Below are positions 25,874-34,970 of a stretch of 56,880 nucleotides of DNA, piece after piece. Positions within the stretch are counted from its first letter, which is position 1. Each line of letters begins with the position of its first letter. A program made the translations under genes and the position numbers. Below the pieces are notes generated by a model, which had not been told where the DNA came from, did no database searches, and worked only from the letters and a program-made list of their open reading frames with translations. The DNA is from Rhabdothermincola sp037478855 (lineage in GTDB: Bacteria > Actinomycetota > Acidimicrobiia > Acidimicrobiales > Acidimicrobilacustridaceae). Location: positions 1 to 56,880 of the forward strand of contig JBBFLY010000010.1 of NCBI GenBank assembly GCA_037478855.1, written 5' to 3'.

Positions 25874-28099
25874 ATGGCACCAGGTCAGGGGATCGGCGCG
25901 CCGGCACTACGCCGGCTCGCGAGAACCGCCGGACCCGCGGCAGCGATCATCGCCCTCCAGCTGGTCGTCTTCCCGATGCCGGCCGGCGTGCTCTTGGTCG
26001 GCGTGGTGCTCGGCCTGCTCGGCGCGCTCGTCGCGGTCGGCATGGCGCTCGTCCACCGGGCCAACCGCATCCTGAACTTCGCGCAGTCGGACCTCGGGTT
26101 CGCGCCGGCGGCCCTGGCGGCGAACCTCATCCTCTACTCAGGCTTCAGCTACCTCCTCGGCGCCGCGATCGGGGCAGCCACCGCCGTGGTGCTCGGCGCG
26201 GTGGTGGAGCTTGCGGTGATCCGCCGCTTCTTCCGCGCCTCACGCCTGGTCCTCACCGTGGCCACCATCGGCCTGTCACAGCTGCTGGCGGTCACCGCCC
26301 TGGCGCTCCCACGCCTGTGGGGCGAGCAGCCCAACACCCTCAAGATCGCGGTCCCGTTGCGCTGGAGCTTCGAGGTCGCGCCGTTGCGCTTCTCCGCCGA
26401 CCACGTGGTGGCGCTCGTCGTCGCACCACTCGCGCTCGTCGCCATGGCCCTGTTCCTGAGGTGCACCGCCGTCGGCGTGGCCGTCCGGGCGAGCGCGGAG
26501 CGGGCGGATCGCGCCAGCCTGCTTGGCGTGCCGGTTCGCCGCCTCCAGACGCTGGTCTGGGCGGTGGCGGCGCTGCTGTCGTTCACCGGGATCTACCTGC
26601 GCGCCGGTGTGGTGGGCCTCCCCGCGCTCGGGGTCGCGAGCTTCGGTGCGCTGCTGTTCGCGCTCGCCGCGGTGATGCTCGGTCGGCTCGACGACCTGCC
26701 CGCGGTCGCGCTCTCGGCGGTGGCGCTCGGCATCCTCGAGCAGGGTGTCCTGTGGAACAACCCTCGCAACCCCGAGTACGTCTACCCGGTCGTCGCGGCT
26801 GTCGTGGTGGTCGCACTCGGGCTCCGCCGCACCAGCACGATCCGTGTGGAGCAGGACGACTCGTCGAGCTGGCGGTCCGCGGATGAGATCCGCCCGGTCC
26901 CGCACGAGCTTCGGGCTCTGCCCGAGGTACGGGCCGTCACCTGGGGCGGGCTCGCCCTGGTCAGCCTGGTGCTGCTCAGCGTGCCGGTCTGGATCGAGTG
27001 GCTGCCCGGTGAACGGGGTGGCGCGGACCTCCGCAAGGCGGCGGCGGTCGCGATCTTCGGGCTCGTGGGACTCTCGGTCATCGTGCTCACCGGCTGGGCC
27101 GGTCAGGTCTCGCTGGGGCAGATGGCCATCGCCGGCTACGGCGGCGCGGTCGGGGCGTTGGCCGCGTCGTCCTGGGGCCTCGACCTCGGGCTCGCAATGC
27201 TGGCCAGCGGAATGGCTGGGGGGTTGCTCGCGGTGGTGATCGGCCTTCCGGCGCTGCGCATCCGAGGGCTGTTCCTCGCGGTCGTCACGTTCGCCTTCGC
27301 GCTGGCGAGCTCGTTCTGGCTGCTCAGCCCCAAGCACTTCCGCTGGATCCCGGGCGGCCGCTTCGAGCGCCCCGCCCTGTTCGGCTTCATCGACACCTCA
27401 TCCGACCGGACCATGTACCTGGTGGCGCTCGCCACGCTCGGACTCGCGCTGCTCGCGATCAGAGGGGTTCGCCGCAGCCGCACCGGCCGGGTGCTGCTCG
27501 CCCAGCGCGAGAACGAGCGGGCCGTGCAGGCCTACGGCGTGAACCTGACCCGGACGAAGCTGACCGCCTTCGCGCTCTCCGGCGCGACCGCGGCCATCGC
27601 CGGCTGTCTGCTCACCGTCCTCCAGCAGCAGTTCAGCCCCGCGTTGTACGAACCCGGTACGAACTTCGGCGTGTTCACCTCGGCCGTCGTCGGAGGGCTC
27701 GGATCGCTCGTCGGTGCTCTCCTCGGTGCGCTCTACCTGCAGGGCGGGACGTGGTTCCTTCCGCCGCAGTGGCAGCTGCTGCCCTCGGCGGTCGGTGTGC
27801 TGCTGGTCCTCATGGTCTTCCCCGGAGGGCTGGCCGGCGTGCTCTACCGGCTGCGCGACCGATGGTTGCGGTCGGTCGCCCGGCGCCGGGGGATCGTGGT
27901 GCCGAGCCTGCTCGCTGACCTCCCGCCCGAGCCGGTACCCCGCCAGGCCACGGCTCGGGCCCCGGCTTCCACCACCGACGGGGCCGTGGGGCGGGCGGCC
28001 GATCCCGCTGGTGCGACCCCGGAGGTCGACGGTCGCCCGGTGCCGCTCGACGGTGGCGGCGACCTGGTGGTGGGTGACCACGCCGGGAGGGGATCGTGA
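25874..28099 (+). CDS. Branched-chain amino acid-type ABC permease, LivH-LivM fusion
   Basis: This 741-residue membrane protein joins two permease subunits that are usually separate. Residues 1 to about 330 match LivH (ANRILNFAQSDLGF and the late LGRLDDLPAVALSAVALGILEQ), and about 370-690 match LivM (LTGWAGQVSLGQMAIAGYGG, ENERAVQAYGVNLTRTKL, SAVVGGLGSLVGALLGALYL). Together they can supply the whole transmembrane pore. The hydrophilic tail after residue 690 is low-complexity. The stop overlaps the start of the next gene by 4 bp (GTGA), so the two are made in step. ATG at 25874 is chosen because the sequence before it lacks hydrophobic or family character. Confidence 0.9.
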   Translation: MAPGQGIGAPALRRLARTAGPAAAIIALQLVVFPMPAGVLLVGVVLGLLGALVAVGMALVHRANRILNFAQSDLGFAPAALAANLILYSGFSYLLGAAIGAATAVVLGAVVELAVIRRFFRASRLVLTVATIGLSQLLAVTALALPRLWGEQPNTLKIAVPLRWSFEVAPLRFSADHVVALVVAPLALVAMALFLRCTAVGVAVRASAERADRASLLGVPVRRLQTLVWAVAALLSFTGIYLRAGVVGLPALGVASFGALLFALAAVMLGRLDDLPAVALSAVALGILEQGVLWNNPRNPEYVYPVVAAVVVVALGLRRTSTIRVEQDDSSSWRSADEIRPVPHELRALPEVRAVTWGGLALVSLVLLSVPVWIEWLPGERGGADLRKAAAVAIFGLVGLSVIVLTGWAGQVSLGQMAIAGYGGAVGALAASSWGLDLGLAMLASGMAGGLLAVVIGLPALRIRGLFLAVVTFAFALASSFWLLSPKHFRWIPGGRFERPALFGFIDTSSDRTMYLVALATLGLALLAIRGVRRSRTGRVLLAQRENERAVQAYGVNLTRTKLTAFALSGATAAIAGCLLTVLQQQFSPALYEPGTNFGVFTSAVVGGLGSLVGALLGALYLQGGTWFLPPQWQLLPSAVGVLLVLMVFPGGLAGVLYRLRDRWLRSVARRRGIVVPSLLADLPPEPVPRQATARAPASTTDGAVGRAADPAGATPEVDGRPVPLDGGGDLVVGDHAGRGS

Positions 28100-31000
28100 T
28101 CCCCGTCCCACCCCTCGTCCCGCAGGAACAGGGGTCGAGGTGGGCACGGGTCGTCGCGGCCGTGCGTCATCCGGGGCGGTGGCTCGCCGACCTCACCGGT
28201 GACGGGCCCGTGTATGCGCTGCTGATCCTCTTCGGCTTCAACCTGGTCGACGAGTTCGACCGCACGGGCTTCGGGCTGCTGCTGCCCAACATCCGCGACC
28301 ACTTCGGTCTGTCCAACTCCGGCATCCTCTCGCTGGTCGCGGTGGCTTCGCTGCTCGGGCTGGCGTTGCAGGTCCCCATCGCGTGGCTCGCCGACCGCGG
28401 GAACAGGGTGCGCCTGATGCTCATCGGTGCGTCGGTGTTCGCCCTCTTCACCGTCGGCACCGGCCTGTCGGTCGCCGTGTGGATGCTGGTGCTCATGCGC
28501 GCCGGTTCAGGTGTCGGTCTGGCCACGGTGTGGCCCACGCACAACTCGCTGCTCTCCGACTGGTTCCCCATCGCGGCCCGACCCCGCGTGTTCTCCTTCC
28601 ACCGGGCCGCCAACGCCATCGGCGCGTTCATCGGCCCGCTGCTCGCGGGTCTGCTCGCCACGTGGGGCGGCTGGAGGGTGCCGTTCCTCGTGTTCGCGGT
28701 CCCCACGGTGATCCTGGTGCTGGCCGGGTTGCGGTTGCGTGAGCCGATCCGCGGTCAGCAGGAGCGGGCGGCGATGGGTGCGTCCGCCGAGGCCATCCTC
28801 ACGGAGGAGGTGCCCCCCTCGTTCGCCGAGGGGTGGCGCATGGTGTGGAAGATCGAGAGCCTGCGCCGCATCTTCTGGGCGCTGCCGTTCCTCGCTGCGT
28901 CGCTGATCGGCTACGCGTCACTCGCTGCGATCCTCTACGAGTCCCGCTTCGGGCTCGACGAGGTGCAGCGGTCCTGGATCGCCGCGGCGGCCGAGCCCGT
29001 CCAGCTCGTCGGGCTCGTGGTTGGTGCACACGTCGGCACCCGGCTCATCCAGCGGGACCCGGGACTGGTCATCCGCTTCGTCGCCTTCGTGGCCTTCTTC
29101 ACCGCCGGTCTCGCCGCGCTCTTCGCGCTCGCGCCGTACCTGGCGGTCGCGGTGGGGGTCAACATGGGGTTGGCGGCTGCGCTGGCCATCATCGGGCCGG
29201 GCGTCTTCGCCGCGCTCTCCCTCGCCATCCCGCCGCGAGCCCGCTCGCTCGGCTTCTCGATGGGTGCCCTGTTCGTGATCCCCGGGCTGGTCGTGCTTCC
29301 GGTGATCGGATGGCTCACCGACACCTTCAGCATCGAGGTGGGGATGGGGGTCATGGCCCCCGTGTTCCTCGTCGGCGGACTCATCCTCGCCACCGCGGGC
29401 CGGGTGATCGACCGCGACATCAGACAGGTCTGGACCACCGCGGCCGCCCGCTCCGAGGTGCTCTACGAGCGACGTCAGGGACGGGTCAAGCTGCTGCTGG
29501 TCCGCAAGCTCGAGGTCGCCTACGACGGCGTCCAGGTGCTCTTCGACGTCGACCTCGAGATCGATGAAGGCGAGATCGTGGCACTGCTCGGCACCAACGG
29601 CGCAGGCAAGTCGACGCTGCTCAGAGCCGTCTGCGGGGTGGTCGAGGCTGACAAGGGTGCCGTGATCTTCGACGGTCGTGACATCACCCACGTGCCACCG
29701 GATGAGATCGCGGCGCTCGGCATCACGATGGTGCCGGGCGGCCAAGGCGTGTTCCCGTCGCTGACCGTCGCGGAGAACCTCCGGGTCGCCTCCTGGCTCG
29801 ACCGCCACCACCCAGGCACGGTCGCGGCTCGCACCGATCAGGTGCTCGGGATGTTCCCCGTGCTGCGCGAGCGGCTCTCGGAGCCGGCGGCCAACCTCTC
29901 CGGCGGACAGCAGCAGCAGTTGGCGCTGGCCATGGCGTTCCTCTCCCGGCCGAAGCTGCTCATGATCGATGAGCTGTCGCTCGGTCTGGCGCCCGCGATC
30001 GTGGAGCGGCTGCTCGACGTGGTACGGGCCATCCAGGCCCAGGGCACCACGATCATCCTGGTCGAGCAGTCGGTGAACGTGGCGCTCACGATCGCGCAGC
30101 GTGCCTACTTCATGGAGAAGGGCGCCATCCGCTTCTCGGGTGACACCGCGCAGCTGCTGAGCCGACCGGACGTCCTGCGCTCGGTGTTCCTCGAAGGCGC
30201 GGCGTCGGGCATCGGGGCGGTGGCGGTCGATCCCGCCGGTCGGAGGGCGGCCAGCCCGTCGGCTTCGACGGTGACGGTCGCTCCGGCCCCGGACGTGACG
30301 GACCACCGGGCCGTGCTGGCCGGCTCGGCGTCGAGGGTCGTGCCGGCGGAGGGGGGAGAGGAGATCCCCGTCATCGAGACCCGCGAGCTGTGCGTGCGCT
30401 TCGGCGGCATCCGTGCCGTCGACGACGTCTCGATCGCGGTCCGGCCGGGAGAGGTGGTCGGGATCATCGGTCCGAACGGGGCGGGCAAGACGACGTTGTT
30501 CGACCTGGTGTCGGGCTACCTGCGTCCTTCGAGCGGACTGGTGCTGTTGGAGGGCCACGACATCACCCGACTGGGACCCGATGCCCGCGCCCGACGGGGG
30601 CTCGGCCGCTCGTTCCAGGATGCCCGGCTCTTCCCCTCGATGACGGTGGAGGAGACCATCGCCGTGGCGCTCGAACGTTGGGTCGACGTGCGCGATCCGT
30701 TCAACGCGGCCCTGCGTCTGCCCGCCTTCCAGGACAGTGAGCACGCGCTGGCGCTGCGGGTCGACGAGCTCATCGAGCTCTTCGGCCTGGGTGCGTTCCG
30801 GTCGAAGTTCGTGCGGGAGCTGTCGACCGGCTCGCGGCGGGTGGTCGATCTCGCCTGCCTGGTGGCGCACGGACCGTCGGTCATCCTGCTCGACGAACCT
30901 TCGAGCGGCATCGCCCAGAGGGAGTCGGAGGCACTCGCGCCGCTGCTGCGGCGGATCCGTGACACGCTGGGAGCGAGCCTGATGATCATCGAGCACGACA

Positions 31001-31164
31001 TGCCGCTGGTCACCGCGGTCGCCGACCGGCTGATCGCGCTCGATCAGGGTCGGGTCATCGCCGAAGGGTCGCCGGAGGAGGTGCTGGCGCATCCTGATGT
31101 CGTCGCGTCGTACCTGGGGGAGTCGAAGGATGTGATCGCCCGATCGGGGGCGAGGAGCAGCTGA
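28096..31164 (+). CDS. MFS transporter fused to two Liv-type ABC ATPases (MFS-LivF-LivG)
   Basis: This 1022-residue single polypeptide has three modules. Residues about 39-440 are a 12-helix major facilitator transporter with motif A (WLADRGNRVRL). About 455-695 is a LivF-like ATPase: Walker A GTNGAGKST (from 499), signature LSGGQ (601-605), MIDELSLGLAP. After a flexible linker, about 755-1010 is a LivG-like ATPase: Walker A GPNGAGKTT (from 792), altered signature LSTGS (909-913), Walker B VILLDEPSSG. The ABC parts should pair with the LivH-LivM fusion upstream. What the MFS module adds, such as an exporter, a regulator or a membrane tether, is unknown. There is no stop or frame change at either junction. 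GTG at 28096 overlaps the previous stop. Confidence 0.88.
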   Translation: MIPVPPLVPQEQGSRWARVVAAVRHPGRWLADLTGDGPVYALLILFGFNLVDEFDRTGFGLLLPNIRDHFGLSNSGILSLVAVASLLGLALQVPIAWLADRGNRVRLMLIGASVFALFTVGTGLSVAVWMLVLMRAGSGVGLATVWPTHNSLLSDWFPIAARPRVFSFHRAANAIGAFIGPLLAGLLATWGGWRVPFLVFAVPTVILVLAGLRLREPIRGQQERAAMGASAEAILTEEVPPSFAEGWRMVWKIESLRRIFWALPFLAASLIGYASLAAILYESRFGLDEVQRSWIAAAAEPVQLVGLVVGAHVGTRLIQRDPGLVIRFVAFVAFFTAGLAALFALAPYLAVAVGVNMGLAAALAIIGPGVFAALSLAIPPRARSLGFSMGALFVIPGLVVLPVIGWLTDTFSIEVGMGVMAPVFLVGGLILATAGRVIDRDIRQVWTTAAARSEVLYERRQGRVKLLLVRKLEVAYDGVQVLFDVDLEIDEGEIVALLGTNGAGKSTLLRAVCGVVEADKGAVIFDGRDITHVPPDEIAALGITMVPGGQGVFPSLTVAENLRVASWLDRHHPGTVAARTDQVLGMFPVLRERLSEPAANLSGGQQQQLALAMAFLSRPKLLMIDELSLGLAPAIVERLLDVVRAIQAQGTTIILVEQSVNVALTIAQRAYFMEKGAIRFSGDTAQLLSRPDVLRSVFLEGAASGIGAVAVDPAGRRAASPSASTVTVAPAPDVTDHRAVLAGSASRVVPAEGGEEIPVIETRELCVRFGGIRAVDDVSIAVRPGEVVGIIGPNGAGKTTLFDLVSGYLRPSSGLVLLEGHDITRLGPDARARRGLGRSFQDARLFPSMTVEETIAVALERWVDVRDPFNAALRLPAFQDSEHALALRVDELIELFGLGAFRSKFVRELSTGSRRVVDLACLVAHGPSVILLDEPSSGIAQRESEALAPLLRRIRDTLGASLMIIEHDMPLVTAVADRLIALDQGRVIAEGSPEEVLAHPDVVASYLGESKDVIARSGARSS

Positions 31165-31195
31165 CCGGCCGTGGCCGGGCGGAGAGGGGGAGCTC

Positions 31196-32902
31196 GTGCA
31201 ACCGACGCAGGCACCGCATCGCAGCAGCGTGATGAGGCGCTACGGGCCGCTCGCGGTCATCGTGGTGGTGGTGGCGATGATCGGGGTGATCGCCGTGGTC
31301 TCGAGAGGTGGCGGTGACGGGGGCTCCAACGCGTCCGGAGGAGGCACCACCGTCACCTCCGGAGGGGCCGGCAGCGGCGCGCTGAGCTGGAGCGACGCCG
31401 AAGCACAGGGCATCACGGACCGGATCGACTGGGGTGAACGTTGCGACACCTCGCGAGGCCGGCTCGCGTACCCGAGCTTCTTCGCTCAGGAGTGCTACGC
31501 ACCGTTCAGCGGCGACAACGGGGGAGCGACCGCACCGGGAGTCACGGCCGATTCCATCAAGGTGGTCCTCTACCTCACCCCCGAGAGCGACCCGGTGATC
31601 GACTTCATCACCAGCGCGATCGCCGTCGACGACACGAACGCGCAGATCGAACAGACTGTGCGCGGCTTCATCGAACTGTACGAGAGCTTCTACGAGACCT
31701 ACGGGCGCAAGGTGGACCTCGAGGTTTACACCGGTACCGGGTCCTCGGAGGACGAGGTGGCGGCGCGCGCGGACGCAGTCGCCATCGCGGAGAAGCGACC
31801 CTTCGCCGTGTTGGGAGGTCCGCTGCTCACGCCCGCGTTCGCCGACGAGCTGGCGGCCCGGAAGGTGCTGTGCATCCAGTGCACCCCAGGTCAGTCTGAG
31901 GACTGGTACATCGAGCGGGCCCCCTACGTCTGGGGTGTGGGCAACAGTCCCGAGCAGGGTCGGGCTCATCTCGTCGAGTACATCGGCAAGGCGCTCGCGA
32001 ACCGCAACGCCGAGTACGCGGGCGACGAGGCGATGCGATCCCGACCTCGACGGTTCGGTCTCGTCTATCTCACCACGAGCGGCGACTCCGACCAGCTCGC
32101 GGACCAGCTGAAGAGCGAGCTGGGCGCGTTCGGGGCCACGCTCTCGGAGACGCTCTCGTACGCCAGCCCGATCGATCTGCAGACCTCCGCACCACAGGTG
32201 ATCGCCAAGCTCAAGCAGGCGGGGGTGACGACGGTGATCTTCAGTGGGGATCCGATCGCACCGCAGCCGCTCACCCGTGCCGCCACCGAGCAGGACTACT
32301 TCCCCGAGTGGATCGCCGCCGGTGCGCTCACCGACACCGCGGCGTTCGCTCGGACCTACGACCAGCGGCAGTGGGCCCACGCGTTCGGGGTGAGCAACCT
32401 GGCGGCGCGCACCGCACCGGAGCTCTCGAGCTCGTACGGTCTCTACAAGTGGTTCTTCGGTGAGCCGCCGCCGACCAGGACCGGATCGCCGTTGACCATC
32501 CCCATGGTGAACCTCTTCTACGCGGTGATCCAGGGCGTCGGTCCGAACCTCACCCCCGAGACGTTCCGCCAGGCTCTGTTCAACGCCGAGCCAACCCCGC
32601 GAGCCATCACCCAGCCCACCCTCTCCTACGGCGAGAAGGGCATCTGGCCGAAGACCGACTACCTCGGCATCGACGACGCGACGCTGATCTGGTGGGACCC
32701 GGACGCCACCGGTCAGGATGAGATCTTTCGCGAAGGTCGGGGCCTCTACCGCTACGTCGACGGCGGTAGGCGCTACCTGCCGGGCGAGTGGCCGGAGGGT
32801 GGTCGACCGCTGTTCCGGGAGGAGGGCACGGTCACCATCTACGACCAGCCCCCTCCGAGCGAGCGGGTCCCGGACTATCCCTCGCCCCGACTTCGCCGCT
32901 GA
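31196..32902 (+). CDS. Membrane-anchored ABC solute-binding protein (Liv/amide type)
   Basis: This 568-residue protein has a basic N-terminus and a single hydrophobic helix (about residues 16-36). A Gly/Ser/Thr-rich linker follows without a lipobox, so the protein is probably tethered by an uncleaved helix. The body is a type 1 periplasmic binding fold as in LivJ/amide-binding proteins (TADSIKVVLYLTPE, AVLGGPLLTPAFADEL, RRFGLVYLTT, TTVIFSGDP). At 568 residues it is longer than the usual 380-420. A strong GGAGAGGGGGAG lies before GTG 31196. It follows the MFS-ATPase fusion by 31 bp and completes the ABC system. The ligand is not identifiable. Confidence 0.88.
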   Translation: MQPTQAPHRSSVMRRYGPLAVIVVVVAMIGVIAVVSRGGGDGGSNASGGGTTVTSGGAGSGALSWSDAEAQGITDRIDWGERCDTSRGRLAYPSFFAQECYAPFSGDNGGATAPGVTADSIKVVLYLTPESDPVIDFITSAIAVDDTNAQIEQTVRGFIELYESFYETYGRKVDLEVYTGTGSSEDEVAARADAVAIAEKRPFAVLGGPLLTPAFADELAARKVLCIQCTPGQSEDWYIERAPYVWGVGNSPEQGRAHLVEYIGKALANRNAEYAGDEAMRSRPRRFGLVYLTTSGDSDQLADQLKSELGAFGATLSETLSYASPIDLQTSAPQVIAKLKQAGVTTVIFSGDPIAPQPLTRAATEQDYFPEWIAAGALTDTAAFARTYDQRQWAHAFGVSNLAARTAPELSSSYGLYKWFFGEPPPTRTGSPLTIPMVNLFYAVIQGVGPNLTPETFRQALFNAEPTPRAITQPTLSYGEKGIWPKTDYLGIDDATLIWWDPDATGQDEIFREGRGLYRYVDGGRRYLPGEWPEGGRPLFREEGTVTIYDQPPPSERVPDYPSPRLRR

Positions 32903-32960
32903 ACCCCGACGGGTCCCAGGTGGGTCGGCGCTCGGGGTCCGCCGTGGGCGCGCCGCGGGA

Positions 32961-32977
32961 TCCGGCTCAACGCCGGA
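32961..32977. terminator. Hairpin between convergent genes
   Basis: TCCGGC-TCAAC-GCCGGA is a perfect 6-bp stem with a 5-nt loop, located between the binding-protein gene and the convergent PAC2 gene. It has no T-run on either side, so it is at best a factor-assisted, bidirectional terminator. Confidence 0.35.
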
Positions 32978-32988
32978 CGTGGGGTGGG

Positions 32989-33843
32989 TCAGTCCTGCTC
33001 GCGTAGGAAGCGTTCGAGCTCGGCCGCGAGCTCGTCACCGGTGGGCAGCCCGTCGCGGTCGGCGGCCTCCATCGTGTCGACGTGGTGCTCGAGCTGACGC
33101 ACCATCTCGACGTGCTCCTCGCTGTTCGCCACCAGCGCGTCGAGCCGATCGCGCGTCGAGGCCGCCTCGGCCGCCAGAGCACCGGTATCGAAGCTGAGGT
33201 CAGCGATCCGGGCGAGGCCCTCGATGAGCGCCAGCGAGGCTGCGGGATACGGCATGGCCGCGGCGTAGTGGGGCACCTGGGCCCACAGTCCGACGGCAGG
33301 GATGCCGACGTCCGCGCAGCGCCGCTCGATCGCCGCGTGCACCCCCGCCGGGACGTCGATCCGCCCGTGCACGAAGCCGACGAGCTCGGCGAGCTCGGAG
33401 GACGTGGCGGTCGAGACCAGCCTGGTCGGCCGGGTGTGCGGGACCGGTGCCGGGTAGGCGCCGAGGCCGACGACCAACCGGCTCCCGAACTCGAGCGCCA
33501 GGTCGACCACCGCCCGGGAGAATGCCCGCCAGCGGTGGTCAGGCTCCGCGCCGAGCAGGAACAGCGCCTCGTGGCCGTGTTGGTCGGTCGCGGCCCGCAG
33601 CTCGATCGAGGGCCAGCTGAGACCGGCGTTCACGCCGTCGACCAGGTGCATCGTGGGTCGGCGAGCGCGATGGTCGAGGAGCGCGTCGCTGTCGAACACC
33701 GCGACCGTCTCCATCTCGGTGGACTCGAGGATCGTCGCCAGGGCCTGGGCTGCGCCGAGCCCGGCGTCGATCCAGCCCTCCAGCGCGAGCACGACGACCG
33801 GCGAGTCGAGGTCCGGCCGCTCGACCAGCTCGAACAGGCTCAT
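32989..33843 (-). CDS. PAC2 family protein
   Basis: This 284-residue protein is of the PAC2 (proteasome assembly chaperone 2-like) family common in actinobacteria. Characteristic parts are VVLALEGWIDAGLGAAQA near the N-terminus, LFLLGAEPDHRW, GLGAYPAPVPHTRP and WAQVPHYAAAMPYPAASLAL. The C-terminus is a charged helix that may form a coiled coil. Function in bacteria is not well established, although the organism may have a proteasome. The start at 33843 overlaps the stop of the phosphotransferase gene upstream (ATGA), so the two form an operon. Confidence 0.9.
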   Translation of the reverse strand: MSLFELVERPDLDSPVVVLALEGWIDAGLGAAQALATILESTEMETVAVFDSDALLDHRARRPTMHLVDGVNAGLSWPSIELRAATDQHGHEALFLLGAEPDHRWRAFSRAVVDLALEFGSRLVVGLGAYPAPVPHTRPTRLVSTATSSELAELVGFVHGRIDVPAGVHAAIERRCADVGIPAVGLWAQVPHYAAAMPYPAASLALIEGLARIADLSFDTGALAAEAASTRDRLDALVANSEEHVEMVRQLEHHVDTMEAADRDGLPTGDELAAELERFLREQD

Positions 33844-34880
33844 TCCATCCTCCCCGCCGCCTGCCGGGCGGCCTCGCCGAGCGCCACGACCTGCTCGCCG
33901 AAGAAGTCGAACGCTGAGCGGTCTCCGCGATCGCCCATCGCGCCACCCTTGTAGCGCGCGTAGACCCCTTCGATGATGCACGCGAGCTTCCAGTACCCGA
34001 ACGCCACGTAGAAGTCGATCTGGGAGAGGTCACGACCTGACTGCTGCGCGTATCGCTCGAGCAGCTCCGCCTTGCTGGGGAAGCCCGGCGCCGAGGTGGC
34101 GGCCGGCAACCCCGAGTGGGTCGGCTCGCCCGGGTCGGCCCAGTACACCTGCAGCAGGCCGAGATCGGCGAGCGGGTCGCCGAGGGTGCAGATCTCCCAG
34201 TCCAGGACCGCCACCACCTGGCCGTCGGGCCCGAGCAGGCAGTTGTCGAGGCGGTAGTCGCCGTGCACGATCGTCGCCGGGCCCTGCTCGGGGATCGACG
34301 CCATCAGCTGCTCGTAGACCTCGTCGATGACCGGGACCTCCCGCAGCTTCGACTGCTGGAACTGCCCGTACCAGCGCTTGAGCTGCCGTTCGATGTAGCC
34401 CTCCCGGCGTCCGAGATCGCCGAGCCCGACCGCGTCGACGTCAACCGCGTGGATGCGGGCGAGGGTGTCGACGAGCGACAGGCCGGCGGCGCGTCGCTGC
34501 TCCAGGCGCAGCTGCTCGGCCTGAGCGAGGTCACGCACCACGGTTCCGTCTACGAACTCCATCACGTAGAAGGGTGCCCCGTTCACCGCGGGGTCGTCGC
34601 AGAAGCCGACGACCGGTGGAACGGGTACGTCCGTCGGAGCGAGCGCCGAGAGGATCTTGAACTCGCGTCCCATGTCGTGGGCGGTAGCCAGCACCTGCCC
34701 GAGCGGCGGTCGCCGCAGGACCCACCGCATCCCCTGGCGGTCGAGGACCCGGAACGTGAGGTTCGAGTGGCCGCCGGTGATGAGCTCGAACGACAGCGGC
34801 GGCTGCGCGTCGGTGTGCTGCTCGAACCAGGTCGTCACCCGCTCGGCGTCGATGCCCTCTACCGTGCTGGTCTCACTCAC
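33840..34880 (-). CDS. Phosphotransferase family protein (APH/ACAD10-like kinase)
   Basis: This 346-residue protein has a kinase-like aminoglycoside phosphotransferase fold. It includes the nucleotide-binding start (ELITGGHSNLTFRV), WVLRRPP with the ATP lysine or arginine position, the catalytic loop IVHGDYRLDN (the HGD-x-x-x-x-N signature) and VLDWE as the metal-binding motif. The group related to ACAD10 is often found near acyl-CoA metabolism and is not an antibiotic resistance determinant in general. GTG at 34880 has GGAGGGAAC upstream on the minus strand; a start at 34922 is less likely. It is coupled to PAC2 downstream. The substrate is unknown. Confidence 0.88.
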   Translation of the reverse strand: MSETSTVEGIDAERVTTWFEQHTDAQPPLSFELITGGHSNLTFRVLDRQGMRWVLRRPPLGQVLATAHDMGREFKILSALAPTDVPVPPVVGFCDDPAVNGAPFYVMEFVDGTVVRDLAQAEQLRLEQRRAAGLSLVDTLARIHAVDVDAVGLGDLGRREGYIERQLKRWYGQFQQSKLREVPVIDEVYEQLMASIPEQGPATIVHGDYRLDNCLLGPDGQVVAVLDWEICTLGDPLADLGLLQVYWADPGEPTHSGLPAATSAPGFPSKAELLERYAQQSGRDLSQIDFYVAFGYWKLACIIEGVYARYKGGAMGDRGDRSAFDFFGEQVVALGEAARQAAGRME

Positions 34881-34970
34881 CCGTTCCCTCCGGCGGTCGA
34901 TCGCACCCCGCTGGCGGAGCACCAGGTCACGCTACCGGTTGCGTGCCTTTCGGTCCTATCGTGGTCGCGC

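Noticed and set aside
33840..34880. Aminoglycoside resistance gene
   Set aside because: The fold is shared with aminoglycoside phosphotransferases, but the sequence fits the ACAD10-like family and there is no resistance context.
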